14,394 nt of DNA. It comes from JANWHF01 sp036276235. GTDB lineage: Bacteria > Planctomycetota > Phycisphaerae > Tepidisphaerales > Tepidisphaeraceae. The notes under the pieces are model-generated. The model was given only the letters and a program-made list of their open reading frames with translations. It ran no database searches and was not told the DNA's origin. The stretch is taken from contig DATBDZ010000089.1 of the NCBI GenBank assembly GCA_036276235.1, positions 1 to 14,394 of the forward strand, given 5' to 3'. Below are positions 1-6,576 of this stretch, piece by piece; position 1 is the stretch's first letter, and every line of letters begins with the position of its first letter. Position numbers and translations under genes: made by a program.

Positions 1-54
1 GACCCGCTGTCCCCTCACCCTGCCCTCTCCCCTGAGTACAGGGGAGAGGGTTCT
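1..54. repeat. Right half of a composite palindromic repeat, truncated by the window edge
   Basis: Positions 23-50 form a perfect 12-bp stem (CCCTCTCCCCTG / CAGGGGAGAGGG) with an AGTA loop. It is preceded by the 'GTCCCCTCACCC' block that precedes the same palindrome elsewhere in the window. Positions 1-54 are an exact reverse complement of 3936-3989. Positions 1-50 also match 5608-5657 with one mismatch. The rest of the element should lie left of the window. The hairpin could help terminate the minus-strand gene that ends at 87, but no T-tract follows it. Confidence 0.9.
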
Positions 55-86
55 GAGCGCACCACTGGGCAGACGCCTGATCGAGA

Positions 87-1451
87 TCACGCGACATCGA
101 CGCAGAAGATCTGATTGAACTCTCCTTGCGAGGTACGCACCGCCCGTACATACGCGACTTTCCGCCCATCCGGCGAAAAAACACAAGCCTCCGGGCGTGG
201 CGCAATGGAATCGTCACACCGCTCCGTCAATCGACGCGTTTCTCCGCTCTGCGAATCGGTGATGCAAACGCAATTATCCATCACATGCGCAATCCAGTTG
301 CCATCGGGGCACCACGTGAAAGCCGAGGCGATATCCCAACGATTGCTGGTGAGCCGCGACGGCTCGCCGCCGTTCGGCGAGATTGTCCAAATCTGAACCA
401 CGCCGGCATCGTCTCGCATCAGAAACGCGATGCGCGATCCATCCGGCGCGCTGCGCGGCCAATGCCGCGGGCCTTGCAGCCCGGAAAATTTTCGATGTGC
501 CGTTCGTGTCAGCCGTCGCTGCGCGACGCCTTTGGGTGGAAATGGCCGGCGCGTTTGCGTGCCGGCCAACGGTCCATCGCCGGGGATCGTCAGATCATCC
601 GGAAGATCAACGATAAAAAGCTCGTCGATTGCCGTGCAATCTTCCGTGGCAACTCTTCCGAGAAACGCCAGCCCGCGATTCTGCCGTGAGCCATCGGGAC
701 GAAGGTATCCGTTGACGCCGACCCACGCCTCTTCAACCGCCTGCGAGATTTCATCCGAGCCGCGTTTCGGATTGGCGGTCGTTTGCGTGACGAGCACCGA
801 GAAATATTCGCCGTCATGATTGCGCGGATGATTCCGCAAAACTTTCACGGGAATCGGAATGCTGACGCCGACGTTGCGAAGATCGATATCGCAATCCGGC
901 GTTTGCTGTTTGAACTGCGCCAGCAGGTGATCCTGATAGGTGAAGCTGATCCACTTTCCGTCGCCGCTGAAGATATGGACGTGGGAGCCGCCGCGAAGCG
1001 CGCCGGGCGTGAAAGGCGGGCACAGATCGCGCGCATCCAGATTCTTCGCGATGCCCCGGTTGGACACATCAACAATCACACCCTGACGATGGTTTGCTGA
1101 ATACTGCCAATCGGATGTCGGATTCTCCGGCCCGGGAATAAACGCGACCTTCGTCTCGACCGGGCTGAAACTGGCGACGCCACAACATGCGCCGTTTCCA
1201 GATTCGTAGAGCACGGTGATTTTCCCCATGGCAACATCCACCGACTCAATCCGCGTCCCGTCAAAGATCGCTCCGGCCGGATCGGATCGAATGTCATAAA
1301 CAATCGACCTACCATCCGGCGACCACACGCCGACGTTGGTCAGAATATGTCCATGCGGCGCAAAAGTAAGTTGTCGCTCCACAGCGTGCGGCATGAATAC
1401 ATTTTGCCCGTCGATGAACGGGCGACAAGGTGCCTGTACAATGCCCGGCAT
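87..1451 (-). CDS. yidR: YidR-like DUF3748 family TolB/PD40-type beta-propeller protein
   Basis: This 454-residue protein resembles Escherichia coli YidR (DUF3748) from end to end, recognised from memory. Landmarks are ERQLTFAPHGHILTN near residue 24, the block GALRGGSHVHIFS followed by SFTYQDH, DLRNVGVSIPIPV, and the C-terminal run IAFLMRDDAGVVQIW followed by GGEPSRLT. Several 'SPDG' or 'PDG' turns (WSPDG, APDG, CPDG, FSPDG) are the PD40/WD40-like strand motifs of a beta-propeller. No signal peptide or membrane helix is visible, so a cytoplasmic location is likely. The biochemical role of the family is not established. The ATG at 1451 has GAGGGG 11 nt upstream. However, E. coli YidR begins close to the QLTF segment, so the ATG at 1394 (MPHAVERQ, residue 20) is a strong alternative start with no clear ribosome site. 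The gene is divergent from the symporter operon across 93 bp, which could mean shared regulation. Confidence 0.88.
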   Translation of the reverse strand: MPGIVQAPCRPFIDGQNVFMPHAVERQLTFAPHGHILTNVGVWSPDGRSIVYDIRSDPAGAIFDGTRIESVDVAMGKITVLYESGNGACCGVASFSPVETKVAFIPGPENPTSDWQYSANHRQGVIVDVSNRGIAKNLDARDLCPPFTPGALRGGSHVHIFSGDGKWISFTYQDHLLAQFKQQTPDCDIDLRNVGVSIPIPVKVLRNHPRNHDGEYFSVLVTQTTANPKRGSDEISQAVEEAWVGVNGYLRPDGSRQNRGLAFLGRVATEDCTAIDELFIVDLPDDLTIPGDGPLAGTQTRRPFPPKGVAQRRLTRTAHRKFSGLQGPRHWPRSAPDGSRIAFLMRDDAGVVQIWTISPNGGEPSRLTSNRWDIASAFTWCPDGNWIAHVMDNCVCITDSQSGETRRLTERCDDSIAPRPEACVFSPDGRKVAYVRAVRTSQGEFNQIFCVDVA

Positions 1452-1469
1452 TGAGTATCTGGCCCCTCA

Positions 1470-1491
1470 ACACCGCCGCTGGAGGCGGTGT
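1470..1491. promoter_or_regulatory. Small hairpin in the divergent intergenic region
   Basis: ACACCGCC and GGCGGTGT form a perfect 8-bp stem around a 6-nt loop. It lies between the divergent starts at 1451 and 1545. A role as attenuator, operator half or leader structure cannot be decided from the sequence. Confidence 0.4.
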
Positions 1492-1496
1492 AAGAG

Positions 1497-1512
1497 ACTT
1501 GTTGGAACAAGT
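1497..1512. promoter_or_regulatory. Candidate operator: 7-bp dyad ACTTGTT-GG-AACAAGT
   Basis: A 16-bp dyad with perfect 7-bp half-sites and a 2-bp centre lies 32 bp before the DUF3311 start and 45 bp before the divergent YidR-like start. The length and symmetry suit a dimeric helix-turn-helix repressor. It sits where it could control both directions. No regulator gene is in the window and no clear -10/-35 pair was identified, so the role is inferred. Confidence 0.35.
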
Positions 1513-1544
1513 ATCGGATTGAGAAATTCTCCGGAGTTTTCTTC

Positions 1545-1790
1545 ATGAAATGGCTTTTGTTGATCCTGACGCTCGTGCTGATTGTCGTGCATCAGGATTT
1601 CTGGAATTGGGGCAGCTCAAAGCCTCTGGCGTTTGGTTTCCTTCCCATCGGGCTTTGGTATCACGCGCTCTTCTGCGTCGCGGCGGCAATCCTGCTGGCG
1701 ATGTTTGTCATGTTTCTGTGGCCGAAGGATTTGGAATCGGTCGAGCGTGAAGTGCCGCAAGATGACGCCGCCCAGAACGCCGGTCATTAG
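1545..1790 (+). CDS. DUF3311 family small membrane protein, partner of the symporter
   Basis: An 81-residue hydrophobic protein with two predicted membrane helices, at about residues 3-16 and 40-59. The short loop between them carries HQDFWNWG and the FLPIGLWYH motif, which fits DUF3311. The tail is acidic and cytoplasmic-looking (KDLESVEREVPQDD). DUF3311 genes commonly lie directly upstream of sodium:solute symporter genes (for example yhjC with yhjB in Bacillus), as here: the symporter starts 48 bp after this stop. It is probably a small accessory subunit or assembly factor, though this has not been demonstrated for the family as far as I know. The ATG at 1545 is supported by GGAG at 1533-1536, eight bases upstream. 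Overlapping alternative frames lack family features. Confidence 0.85.
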   Translation: MKWLLLILTLVLIVVHQDFWNWGSSKPLAFGFLPIGLWYHALFCVAAAILLAMFVMFLWPKDLESVEREVPQDDAAQNAGH

Positions 1791-1822
1791 TTCCTAATCC
1801 GACCACAAAGCATCGATCCGCC

Positions 1823-1828
1823 AAGGAG
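1823..1828 (+). promoter_or_regulatory. Ribosome binding site of the symporter gene
   Basis: AAGGAG lies 10 bases before the ATG at 1839. It is the clearest Shine-Dalgarno sequence in the window and fixes the symporter start. Confidence 0.8.
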
Positions 1829-1838
1829 TATTTCAAAA

Positions 1839-3728
1839 ATGGTGTGGCTGCCTGCGATTGTGATTTTTGTTTATCTGGCCATCGTGCTGTACATCGGCAT
1901 CTTTGCCTTTCGGCGCGGGAAGGGGACGGGGGAGGACTTTTTCCTGGCCGGCCGTTCGATTGGATCGATCGTCTTTTTCCTCTCGCTCTTCGCCACCAAC
2001 ATGACGGCGTTTGCCATCATCGGCAGCTCCGGCATGTCCTATCGCACGGGCATCGGCGTCTTCGGCATGATGGCCACCAGCAGCGCGCTGGTTATTCCGC
2101 TTACCCTCTTTTTCATCGGCACGCGCCTCTGGGCACTGGGCAAACGCTTTGGCCATATGACGCAGGTGGCGTACTTTCGCGATCGCTGGGAATGCTCGGA
2201 GATCGGCACGTTCATCTTCCTGCTCACCGCGGCGATGATGCTTCCTTACCTGATCATCAGCATCATCGGCGGCGGAACAATTCTCGAAACGCTCACTGAA
2301 GGCCACATTCCCTACGCCGTTGGCGGCGCGATCGTGGCGCTGGTGGTGATGGGTAACGTCTTCTTCGGCGGCATGCGCGGCGCGGTGCTCGTTAACGTTT
2401 TCCAGACGCTGCTGTTCCTCAGTTTTGGCGCGATCGCTTTTTGGGCAATCGGGCATCGCGTTTCGTTTCCCGAAACGGTGACGAAGATGCTGGCGAATCC
2501 CGCGCAGGCCCCCCTGCTGGGCCGCGCGGCCGGCCCGAACGGCATCCCGCCCGGCATCCCCAAGCTCGTCTTCATCAGCTACATGCTGATTCCGCTTTCA
2601 TCAATTATGTTCCCGCACATGTCGATCATGTGCCTGACGGCAAAAAAAGTGCAGGCGTTTAAGAAGACGGTCGTGCTCTATCCGCTCTGCATCATGGCGA
2701 TCTGGCTGCCTTGCGTGTTCCTGGGCGGATTGGCCGCGGGCTTGCCGCCAGTGAGCGCGGCGATGGCGGGCGAATCTGAAGCACTCAAAGCGTGGGCGGA
2801 AAATCAAAAGCCGGCCAAACCACCCGAAAACTTCCAACTTGCCGTTCGGCTGATGGACGATCTGGCAAAAACCCACAAAGGGCTTGAATTGTGCAATGAA
2901 TTGATTGCAAAAAAGGAGGTTCCGCCACCCAAGGAGTTTTCCGACAAATTGGTTCCTATTGTGGGATCGCTCAACGGCGCCAACGCCACGCTGGCGCAGA
3001 AACAGTTGTATCCGCTTGTCGTACGCGATGTCCGCGCACTGGCAAGCTCGAATTCCGACAGCGTCCTGCTGATGCTACTCAAACTGAATGTCTGGCCCAT
3101 CCTGGCGGGAATTCTGGCGGCGGGCATCATCTCCGCCGTTATGGGATCGGATTGCCACCAGATCCTGGCGCTCTCGACGATGTTTACCAAAGACATTTTC
3201 GACTACTACGGCGGCCGCCGCCGCTTCGGCGAACGCGGAACCATCTTCGTCGGCCGAACCTTTATCATCGTGGCGAATCTGCTGGCGTTCCTCATCGCGC
3301 TCAAACGCCCGCAGATCTTCGAGCTGGCGGTCCAATATGCATTTTCCGGATTCGCGGCCCTCGCACCGGTGATGATCGCGGCACTCTTCTGGAAGCGCAG
3401 CACTAAATGGGGTGCCTTTGCAGCGGCGCTCTTTGTGGCGTTCTGCATCGCCGTGACGGGGATTCTCGAAATCAAATTCCGCCAAAAGGTCATTCCCGGC
3501 CCGGACGTGATCATCCTTCCTAATATCTATCAATGGGCGCTATTCCTGAACAAGCAGGGCCAGCTGCGCGTCTTCGGCATGATGCCGGTGGTGCCGATCG
3601 TCGCGGGAAGCGCGCTGTTGATGTACGTCGTCTCACTCATCACGCCGCCGCCGTCGCAACAGACGATCGACCGATATTTTCCGTCCAAAGAAGCAGCTGC
3701 CGCGCCCGGAATGCCGGTGGTCGCGTGA
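1839..3728 (+). CDS. Sodium:solute symporter family (SSS/SLC5-like) transporter with an enlarged loop
   Basis: A 629-residue polytopic membrane protein of the SSS (PutP/SLC5) family, expected to couple uptake of an organic solute to Na+ entry. Diagnostic segments are the first helix (WLPAIVIFVYLAIVLYIGI), GEDFFLAGRSIG, the broken-helix segment LFATNMTAFAIIGSSG (residues 50-65), FFGGMRGAVLVNVFQT (the SSS signature region), and AGIISAVMGSDCHQIL (428-443) followed by TKDIF. By alignment from memory to E. coli PutP, the sodium-site residues Ser57, Ser340 and Thr341 correspond to Thr56, Gly436 and Ser437, and Asp55 to Asn54. Na+ dependence should therefore not be assumed. The usual length is about 480-550 residues. 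The excess is a hydrophilic segment at about 305-404, likely periplasmic. The gene is co-directional with DUF3311 48 bp upstream, probably one operon. The substrate cannot be inferred. Confidence 0.9.
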   Translation: MVWLPAIVIFVYLAIVLYIGIFAFRRGKGTGEDFFLAGRSIGSIVFFLSLFATNMTAFAIIGSSGMSYRTGIGVFGMMATSSALVIPLTLFFIGTRLWALGKRFGHMTQVAYFRDRWECSEIGTFIFLLTAAMMLPYLIISIIGGGTILETLTEGHIPYAVGGAIVALVVMGNVFFGGMRGAVLVNVFQTLLFLSFGAIAFWAIGHRVSFPETVTKMLANPAQAPLLGRAAGPNGIPPGIPKLVFISYMLIPLSSIMFPHMSIMCLTAKKVQAFKKTVVLYPLCIMAIWLPCVFLGGLAAGLPPVSAAMAGESEALKAWAENQKPAKPPENFQLAVRLMDDLAKTHKGLELCNELIAKKEVPPPKEFSDKLVPIVGSLNGANATLAQKQLYPLVVRDVRALASSNSDSVLLMLLKLNVWPILAGILAAGIISAVMGSDCHQILALSTMFTKDIFDYYGGRRRFGERGTIFVGRTFIIVANLLAFLIALKRPQIFELAVQYAFSGFAALAPVMIAALFWKRSTKWGAFAAALFVAFCIAVTGILEIKFRQKVIPGPDVIILPNIYQWALFLNKQGQLRVFGMMPVVPIVAGSALLMYVVSLITPPPSQQTIDRYFPSKEAAAAPGMPVVA

Positions 3729-3759
3729 GGATGTTGGATCAAAGGCGGCTCGTGCGACC

Positions 3760-3822
3760 TGTAGGGTGGGTGTACTCGCCCACCATTTCCGGCTTGTGGT
3801 GGGCGAGTACACCCACCCTACA
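3760..3822. repeat. REP-like doublet (BIME type): two GTAG-headed stems in inverted orientation
   Basis: Two 26-nt arms (3760-3785 and 3797-3822) are perfect reverse complements separated by 11 nt. Each arm is itself a REP-like unit: a GTAG head (3761-3764, and its complement at 3818-3821) followed by GGTGGGTG, a TACT loop and CGCCCACC, an 8-bp stem with one wobble pair. It begins 32 bp after the symporter stop, so it may also act as a 3' stabiliser or weak terminator, but there is no T-tract. Confidence 0.85.
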
Positions 3823-3865
3823 CAGCGATATTTGCGGGGAGGGCCCGCGTGCGACGACGGTGAGC

Positions 3866-3927
3866 GTAGGGTGTGCTTTTGCACACGCGGAATGTTTCGC
3901 ATCCGCGTGCACTAAAGCGCACCCCAC
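3866..3927. repeat. Second, diverged REP-like doublet
   Basis: A GTAG head at 3866 is followed by GTGTGC-TTTT-GCACAC and GCGG. The inverted partner (3903-3927, read on the minus strand) starts GTGG, then GTGCGC-TTTA-GTGCAC and GCGG. The main 22-nt arms (3869-3890 and 3903-3924) pair with four mismatches around a 12-nt spacer. The architecture matches the doublet at 3760-3822 but the stem sequence differs. Confidence 0.7.
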
Positions 3928-3939
3928 TGAGCTTGAGAA

Positions 3940-4065
3940 CCCTCTCCCCTGTACTCAGGGGAGAGGGCAGGGTGAGGGGACAGCGGGTCGCAATATCATC
4001 CGGTTCGCAAATCGAGGCGTTCGTCCCCTCACCCCAAGCCTCTCCCCTGAGTACAGGGGAGAGGG
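3940..4065. repeat. 126-bp composite palindromic repeat, copy 1
   Basis: Two near-identical palindromes (3940-3967 and 4039-4065; stem CCCTCTCCCCTG, 4-nt loop) flank a core bounded by GTGAGGGGAC and its complement GTCCCCTCAC. Read on the minus strand, the 61-bp core block is colinear with the core of 5532-5657 with about 10 substitutions and no indel. Both elements are exactly 126 bp. It ends 39 bp before the glycosyltransferase start. The 3729-4104 gap otherwise holds only the two REP-like doublets. Confidence 0.88.
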
Positions 4066-4104
4066 AGAAATGCGCCGCTGGGGCCAGGCAATGGCGGAGG
4101 CGCG

Positions 4105-5421
4105 ATGAACATCGCCATCCTTGCCGCTGGGGCGGGGGGGATGTATTGCGGCAGCTGCATGCGCGATAACGCGCTGGCGATGGCGCTCAAACGCCTCGGG
4201 CATTCGGTCACGCTCATTCCGCTTTATTCGCCGCTGCGCAGCGAGCAGCCGCAGGATGCGACGGTTTCGCAAGTCTTCTACGGCGGAATCAATGTTTATC
4301 TTCAGCACATCGGTCGGCTGTTTCGACATACGCCGCGCGTGTTTGACTGGATTTTTGATCGACCGTGGATTTTGAATGCCGCCACGGATATCGGCGCACA
4401 GACTTCGCCGCGCAAGCTGGCGGGGCTGACGATGAGCGTGCTCGCCGGCGAAGAAGGTGCGGCTAACAAGGAGCTCACCCGCCTGCTGGATTTTCTGAAG
4501 CAGGAGATTGAGCCGCAGGTGGTGCTGCTGCCCAACGCGATGTTTGTGGGCATGGCCCGCACCTTCACGCGCGAGCTGGGCGTGCCGGTTGTCTGCGAGC
4601 TGACGGGCGAAGATATTTTTCTGGACGCGATGAACGACGCCGACCGCATCGAAGTGCGCGACGCCATCCGCAAGCGCGCGGCGGATGTCACACGATTCGT
4701 CGCGACGAGCGGGTATTACGCCGGCCGAATGGCTGAGTATCTCGATGTGCCGCGCGAGCGCGTCGATGTCGTCAGCTCGGGAATCTCGGGCGAGTATCTG
4801 ACGCCGATCGCACAGCCGTCAGCGCCACGTCCGCCGACGATCGGATATCTGGCGCGCATCTGTCCCGAAAAAGGGTTGGATCGGCTTGTTGATGCGCTGG
4901 AGATTCTGCTGCGAATGCCCGATCTTGCCGGCATGCAGCTCAAGGCGGCGGGCTATCTCGGCAATCGCGACAAAAAATGGTTCGCAAAGCTGCGCCAGCG
5001 AATCGAGTCGGCGGGCCTGAATCGCGCCTTCACCTATCTGGGTGAAGTGGATCTGCCGGCGAAGCTGACCATGCTCGATTCGATCGATGTCTTCAGCGTG
5101 CCGACGGCTTATGCTGAATCTAAAGGCATATACATTCTTGAAGCCATGGCCCGTGGCGTTCCCGTCGTGCAACCCGCGCACGGATCGTTCCCGGAATTGA
5201 TCAAGCAAACCGGCGGCGGTGTCTTGGTTCCACCGGGCGACGCCGTGGCACTGGCCGATACCCTGGCGAAAATGCTGCGCGACCGCGAAGCAGCTCGCGA
5301 GATTGGCACAAAGGGCCGCGCGGCAATCGAATCGTCCTTTACCGACGACCACATGGCGCAGAATATGTTGGCGGTATTCGACGGCGTCACGCAGTCGTCG
5401 CAGGGAGTACCAGTGCGGTGA
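4105..5421 (+). CDS. GT4-type (GT-B fold) glycosyltransferase
   Basis: A 438-residue retaining glycosyltransferase of the family 4 type, predicted to transfer a sugar from a nucleotide-sugar donor in the cytoplasm or at the inner membrane face. The N-terminal half starts with the glycine-rich acceptor-domain loop AAGAGGMYCGSCMRDNAL (residues 7-24). The C-terminal donor domain begins near IGYLARICPEKGLDRL, with Arg251 and Lys256 in the positions that contact the donor phosphates. The EX7E motif is Glu338 and Glu346 in ESKGIYILEAMARGVPVV. Then come GSFPEL and a GGGVLVPPGD segment. No membrane helix is seen. GGAGG at 4096-4100, four bases before the ATG, supports the start. It stands alone between two repeat clusters, so neither donor nor acceptor can be inferred from neighbours. 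An envelope polysaccharide or glycoconjugate role is the usual expectation. Confidence 0.88.
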   Translation: MNIAILAAGAGGMYCGSCMRDNALAMALKRLGHSVTLIPLYSPLRSEQPQDATVSQVFYGGINVYLQHIGRLFRHTPRVFDWIFDRPWILNAATDIGAQTSPRKLAGLTMSVLAGEEGAANKELTRLLDFLKQEIEPQVVLLPNAMFVGMARTFTRELGVPVVCELTGEDIFLDAMNDADRIEVRDAIRKRAADVTRFVATSGYYAGRMAEYLDVPRERVDVVSSGISGEYLTPIAQPSAPRPPTIGYLARICPEKGLDRLVDALEILLRMPDLAGMQLKAAGYLGNRDKKWFAKLRQRIESAGLNRAFTYLGEVDLPAKLTMLDSIDVFSVPTAYAESKGIYILEAMARGVPVVQPAHGSFPELIKQTGGGVLVPPGDAVALADTLAKMLRDREAAREIGTKGRAAIESSFTDDHMAQNMLAVFDGVTQSSQGVPVR

Positions 5422-5531
5422 TCGTGGGCAGTTGCATCCAAGGCCCCAATGACGGCCATTCATTCACAAAGGAGCGTCGTTTGCGTGGCAACGCCGTTGT
5501 GCCGTGCCGCGAAGACTGGAGCGCGTATCCT

Positions 5532-5657
5532 CCCTCTCCCCTGTACTCAGGGGAGAGGGCCGGGGTGAGGGGACGAACGCATCGACTTACGAACCGCGCC
5601 GTGTTGCGACTCGCTGTCCCCTCACCCTGCCCTCTCCCCTGAGTACAGGGGAGAGGG
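5532..5657. repeat. 126-bp composite palindromic repeat, copy 2, inverted relative to copy 1
   Basis: Palindromes at 5532-5559 and 5630-5657 (perfect 12-bp stems, TACT/AGTA loops) flank a core running from GTGAGGGGAC to GTCCCCTCAC. Reverse-complemented copy 1 aligns to this without gaps. The element occupies most of the 322-bp gap 5422-5743. The 110 bp before it (5422-5531) show no supportable gene, only short spurious frames. The stretch after it contains a weak promoter candidate. Confidence 0.88.
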
Positions 5658-5693
5658 TTCTCAGCACGATCCTGCGCATTGGAACGTTAGTAA

Positions 5694-5727
5694 TTGACCG
5701 TACTCATTACGCCCCGTGAGTTATATA
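5694..5727 (+). promoter_or_regulatory. Weak promoter candidate for the ABC transporter operon
   Basis: TTGACC at 5694-5699 resembles a -35 box and TATATA at 5722-5727 a -10 box, but the 22-bp spacing is longer than the usual 16-18. If the -10 box is real, transcription would start about 10 bases before the ATG at 5744. That would give a very short leader and fit the lack of a Shine-Dalgarno sequence there. Low confidence. Confidence 0.22.
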
Positions 5728-5743
5728 AGCACAGTAATCGCTC

Positions 5744-6499
5744 ATGACATCTGCTATCACCCAACCGCCCGCGAATGATCTAAATATTGGCGGCCTCGTC
5801 GTCACCGATCTCCACAAAGAGTACCCCACGCCCACCGACCCCCTGGTCGTTCTCCGCGACGTTTCCTTTTCGCTCCCCGCCACCGGCCGCCTGGCGATCG
5901 TCGGACCGAGCGGCTCCGGCAAGAGCACGCTGCTCAACATCCTCGGCGCGATAGATCTTCCCACCGGCGGCTCCGTCACGCTCGACGGCGTCAATCCCTT
6001 CGTACTCTCATCCAAAGAACTCGCGCACTATCGAGCGCAAAAGATCGGCTTCGTTTTCCAGGATCATCACCTGCTCCCTCAATGCACGGCATTGGAAAAC
6101 GTCCTCGTAGCGCGCCTCGCGATCGGAAGCGCCACCGCCGAGCACGCAAAACGCGCCTCCGGGCTTTTGCGCGATGTGGGCCTTGAAGGCCGCGCGTCGC
6201 ATCTACCAGCGGAATTATCCGGCGGCGAGCGGCAGCGCGTCGCTATCGCGCGGGCGTTGATGAATTCGCCGCGGCTTTTGCTGTGCGATGAGCCGACCGG
6301 AAATCTCGATACGAAAACCGGCCACGCCGTCGGCGAACTTTTGATGCGGCTGGCCGATCAGTCCGCGGCGGTTTTGATTGCCGTCACTCACAGCCCCTCC
6401 TTCGCGGCGATGTTTCCGATGAAGATGGGAATGGTGGATGGGAAGATGGAGAGGAGCCAGGAGACAGGAGCCAGGAGCCAGAATGCGGAAGGGAAGTGA
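5744..6499 (+). CDS. ABC transporter ATP-binding protein, LolD/MacB/YbbA type
   Basis: A 251-residue nucleotide-binding subunit with all motifs intact: Walker A GPSGSGKS (54-61), Q-loop Gln106 in VFQDHHLLPQ, signature LSGGE (158-162), Walker B LLLCDE (178-183), D-loop GNLD, and switch His216. The long stretch of similarity around the Q-loop and 'EPTGNLD' is typical of the LolD/MacB/FtsE class, which powers FtsX-fold permeases rather than solute importers. The adjacent permease, 85 bp downstream, is of that class, so the two form one exporter. The C-terminal tail after about residue 235 (MERSQETGARSQNAEGK) is translated from a GGAGCCA heptanucleotide array and is probably not part of the ancestral fold. 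The ATG at 5744 lacks an evident Shine-Dalgarno sequence. It gives about 17 residues before the conserved domain. Confidence 0.92.
   Translation: MTSAITQPPANDLNIGGLVVTDLHKEYPTPTDPLVVLRDVSFSLPATGRLAIVGPSGSGKSTLLNILGAIDLPTGGSVTLDGVNPFVLSSKELAHYRAQKIGFVFQDHHLLPQCTALENVLVARLAIGSATAEHAKRASGLLRDVGLEGRASHLPAELSGGERQRVAIARALMNSPRLLLCDEPTGNLDTKTGHAVGELLMRLADQSAAVLIAVTHSPSFAAMFPMKMGMVDGKMERSQETGARSQNAEGK
6453..6480 (+). repeat. Heptanucleotide array, four GGAGCCA-type units, inside the ATPase gene
   Basis: Four tandem 7-nt units (GGAGCCA, GGAGACA, GGAGCCA, GGAGCCA) lie within the last 50 bases of the ATPase gene. They are the reverse complement in kind of the array at 6542-6576. Because the unit is not a multiple of three, a change in copy number would change the reading frame of the protein tail. 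Confidence 0.85.
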
Positions 6500-6541
6500 T
6501 CGCATGGTAACTGTTATCTTGGCTCCTCCCCGTATTCCTCC

Positions 6542-6576
6542 TGACTCCTGGCTCCTGACTCCTGGCTCCTAACTCC
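6542..6576 (+). repeat. Inverted heptanucleotide array just before the permease start
   Basis: Five tandem units (TGACTCC, TGGCTCC, TGACTCC, TGGCTCC, TAACTCC), which on the minus strand read GGAGTTA, GGAGCCA and GGAGTCA. A degenerate sixth unit precedes them. It can pair with 6453-6480 in the mRNA. It ends 8 bases before the permease ATG and leaves that start without any Shine-Dalgarno sequence. Confidence 0.85.

Noticed and set aside
3760..3822. Rho-independent terminator for the symporter operon
   Set aside because: The stem is strong, but there is no T-tract on either side and the GTAG-headed doublet structure is better explained as a REP pair. A secondary 3' role is not excluded.
3760..4065. 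Possible CRISPR array from regularly repeated palindromes
   Set aside because: Repeats are few, inverted rather than direct, have homologous rather than unique spacers, and no cas genes are present.
3533..4108. 191-codon plus-strand frame spanning the symporter end and the repeats
   Set aside because: Its sequence is an out-of-frame symporter segment followed by translated palindromes, with no coherent protein.
5418..5719. Short plus-strand frames across the second composite repeat
   Set aside because: They are translations of the palindromes (peptides rich in PSPLSTGER-like segments), with no ribosome site or family.
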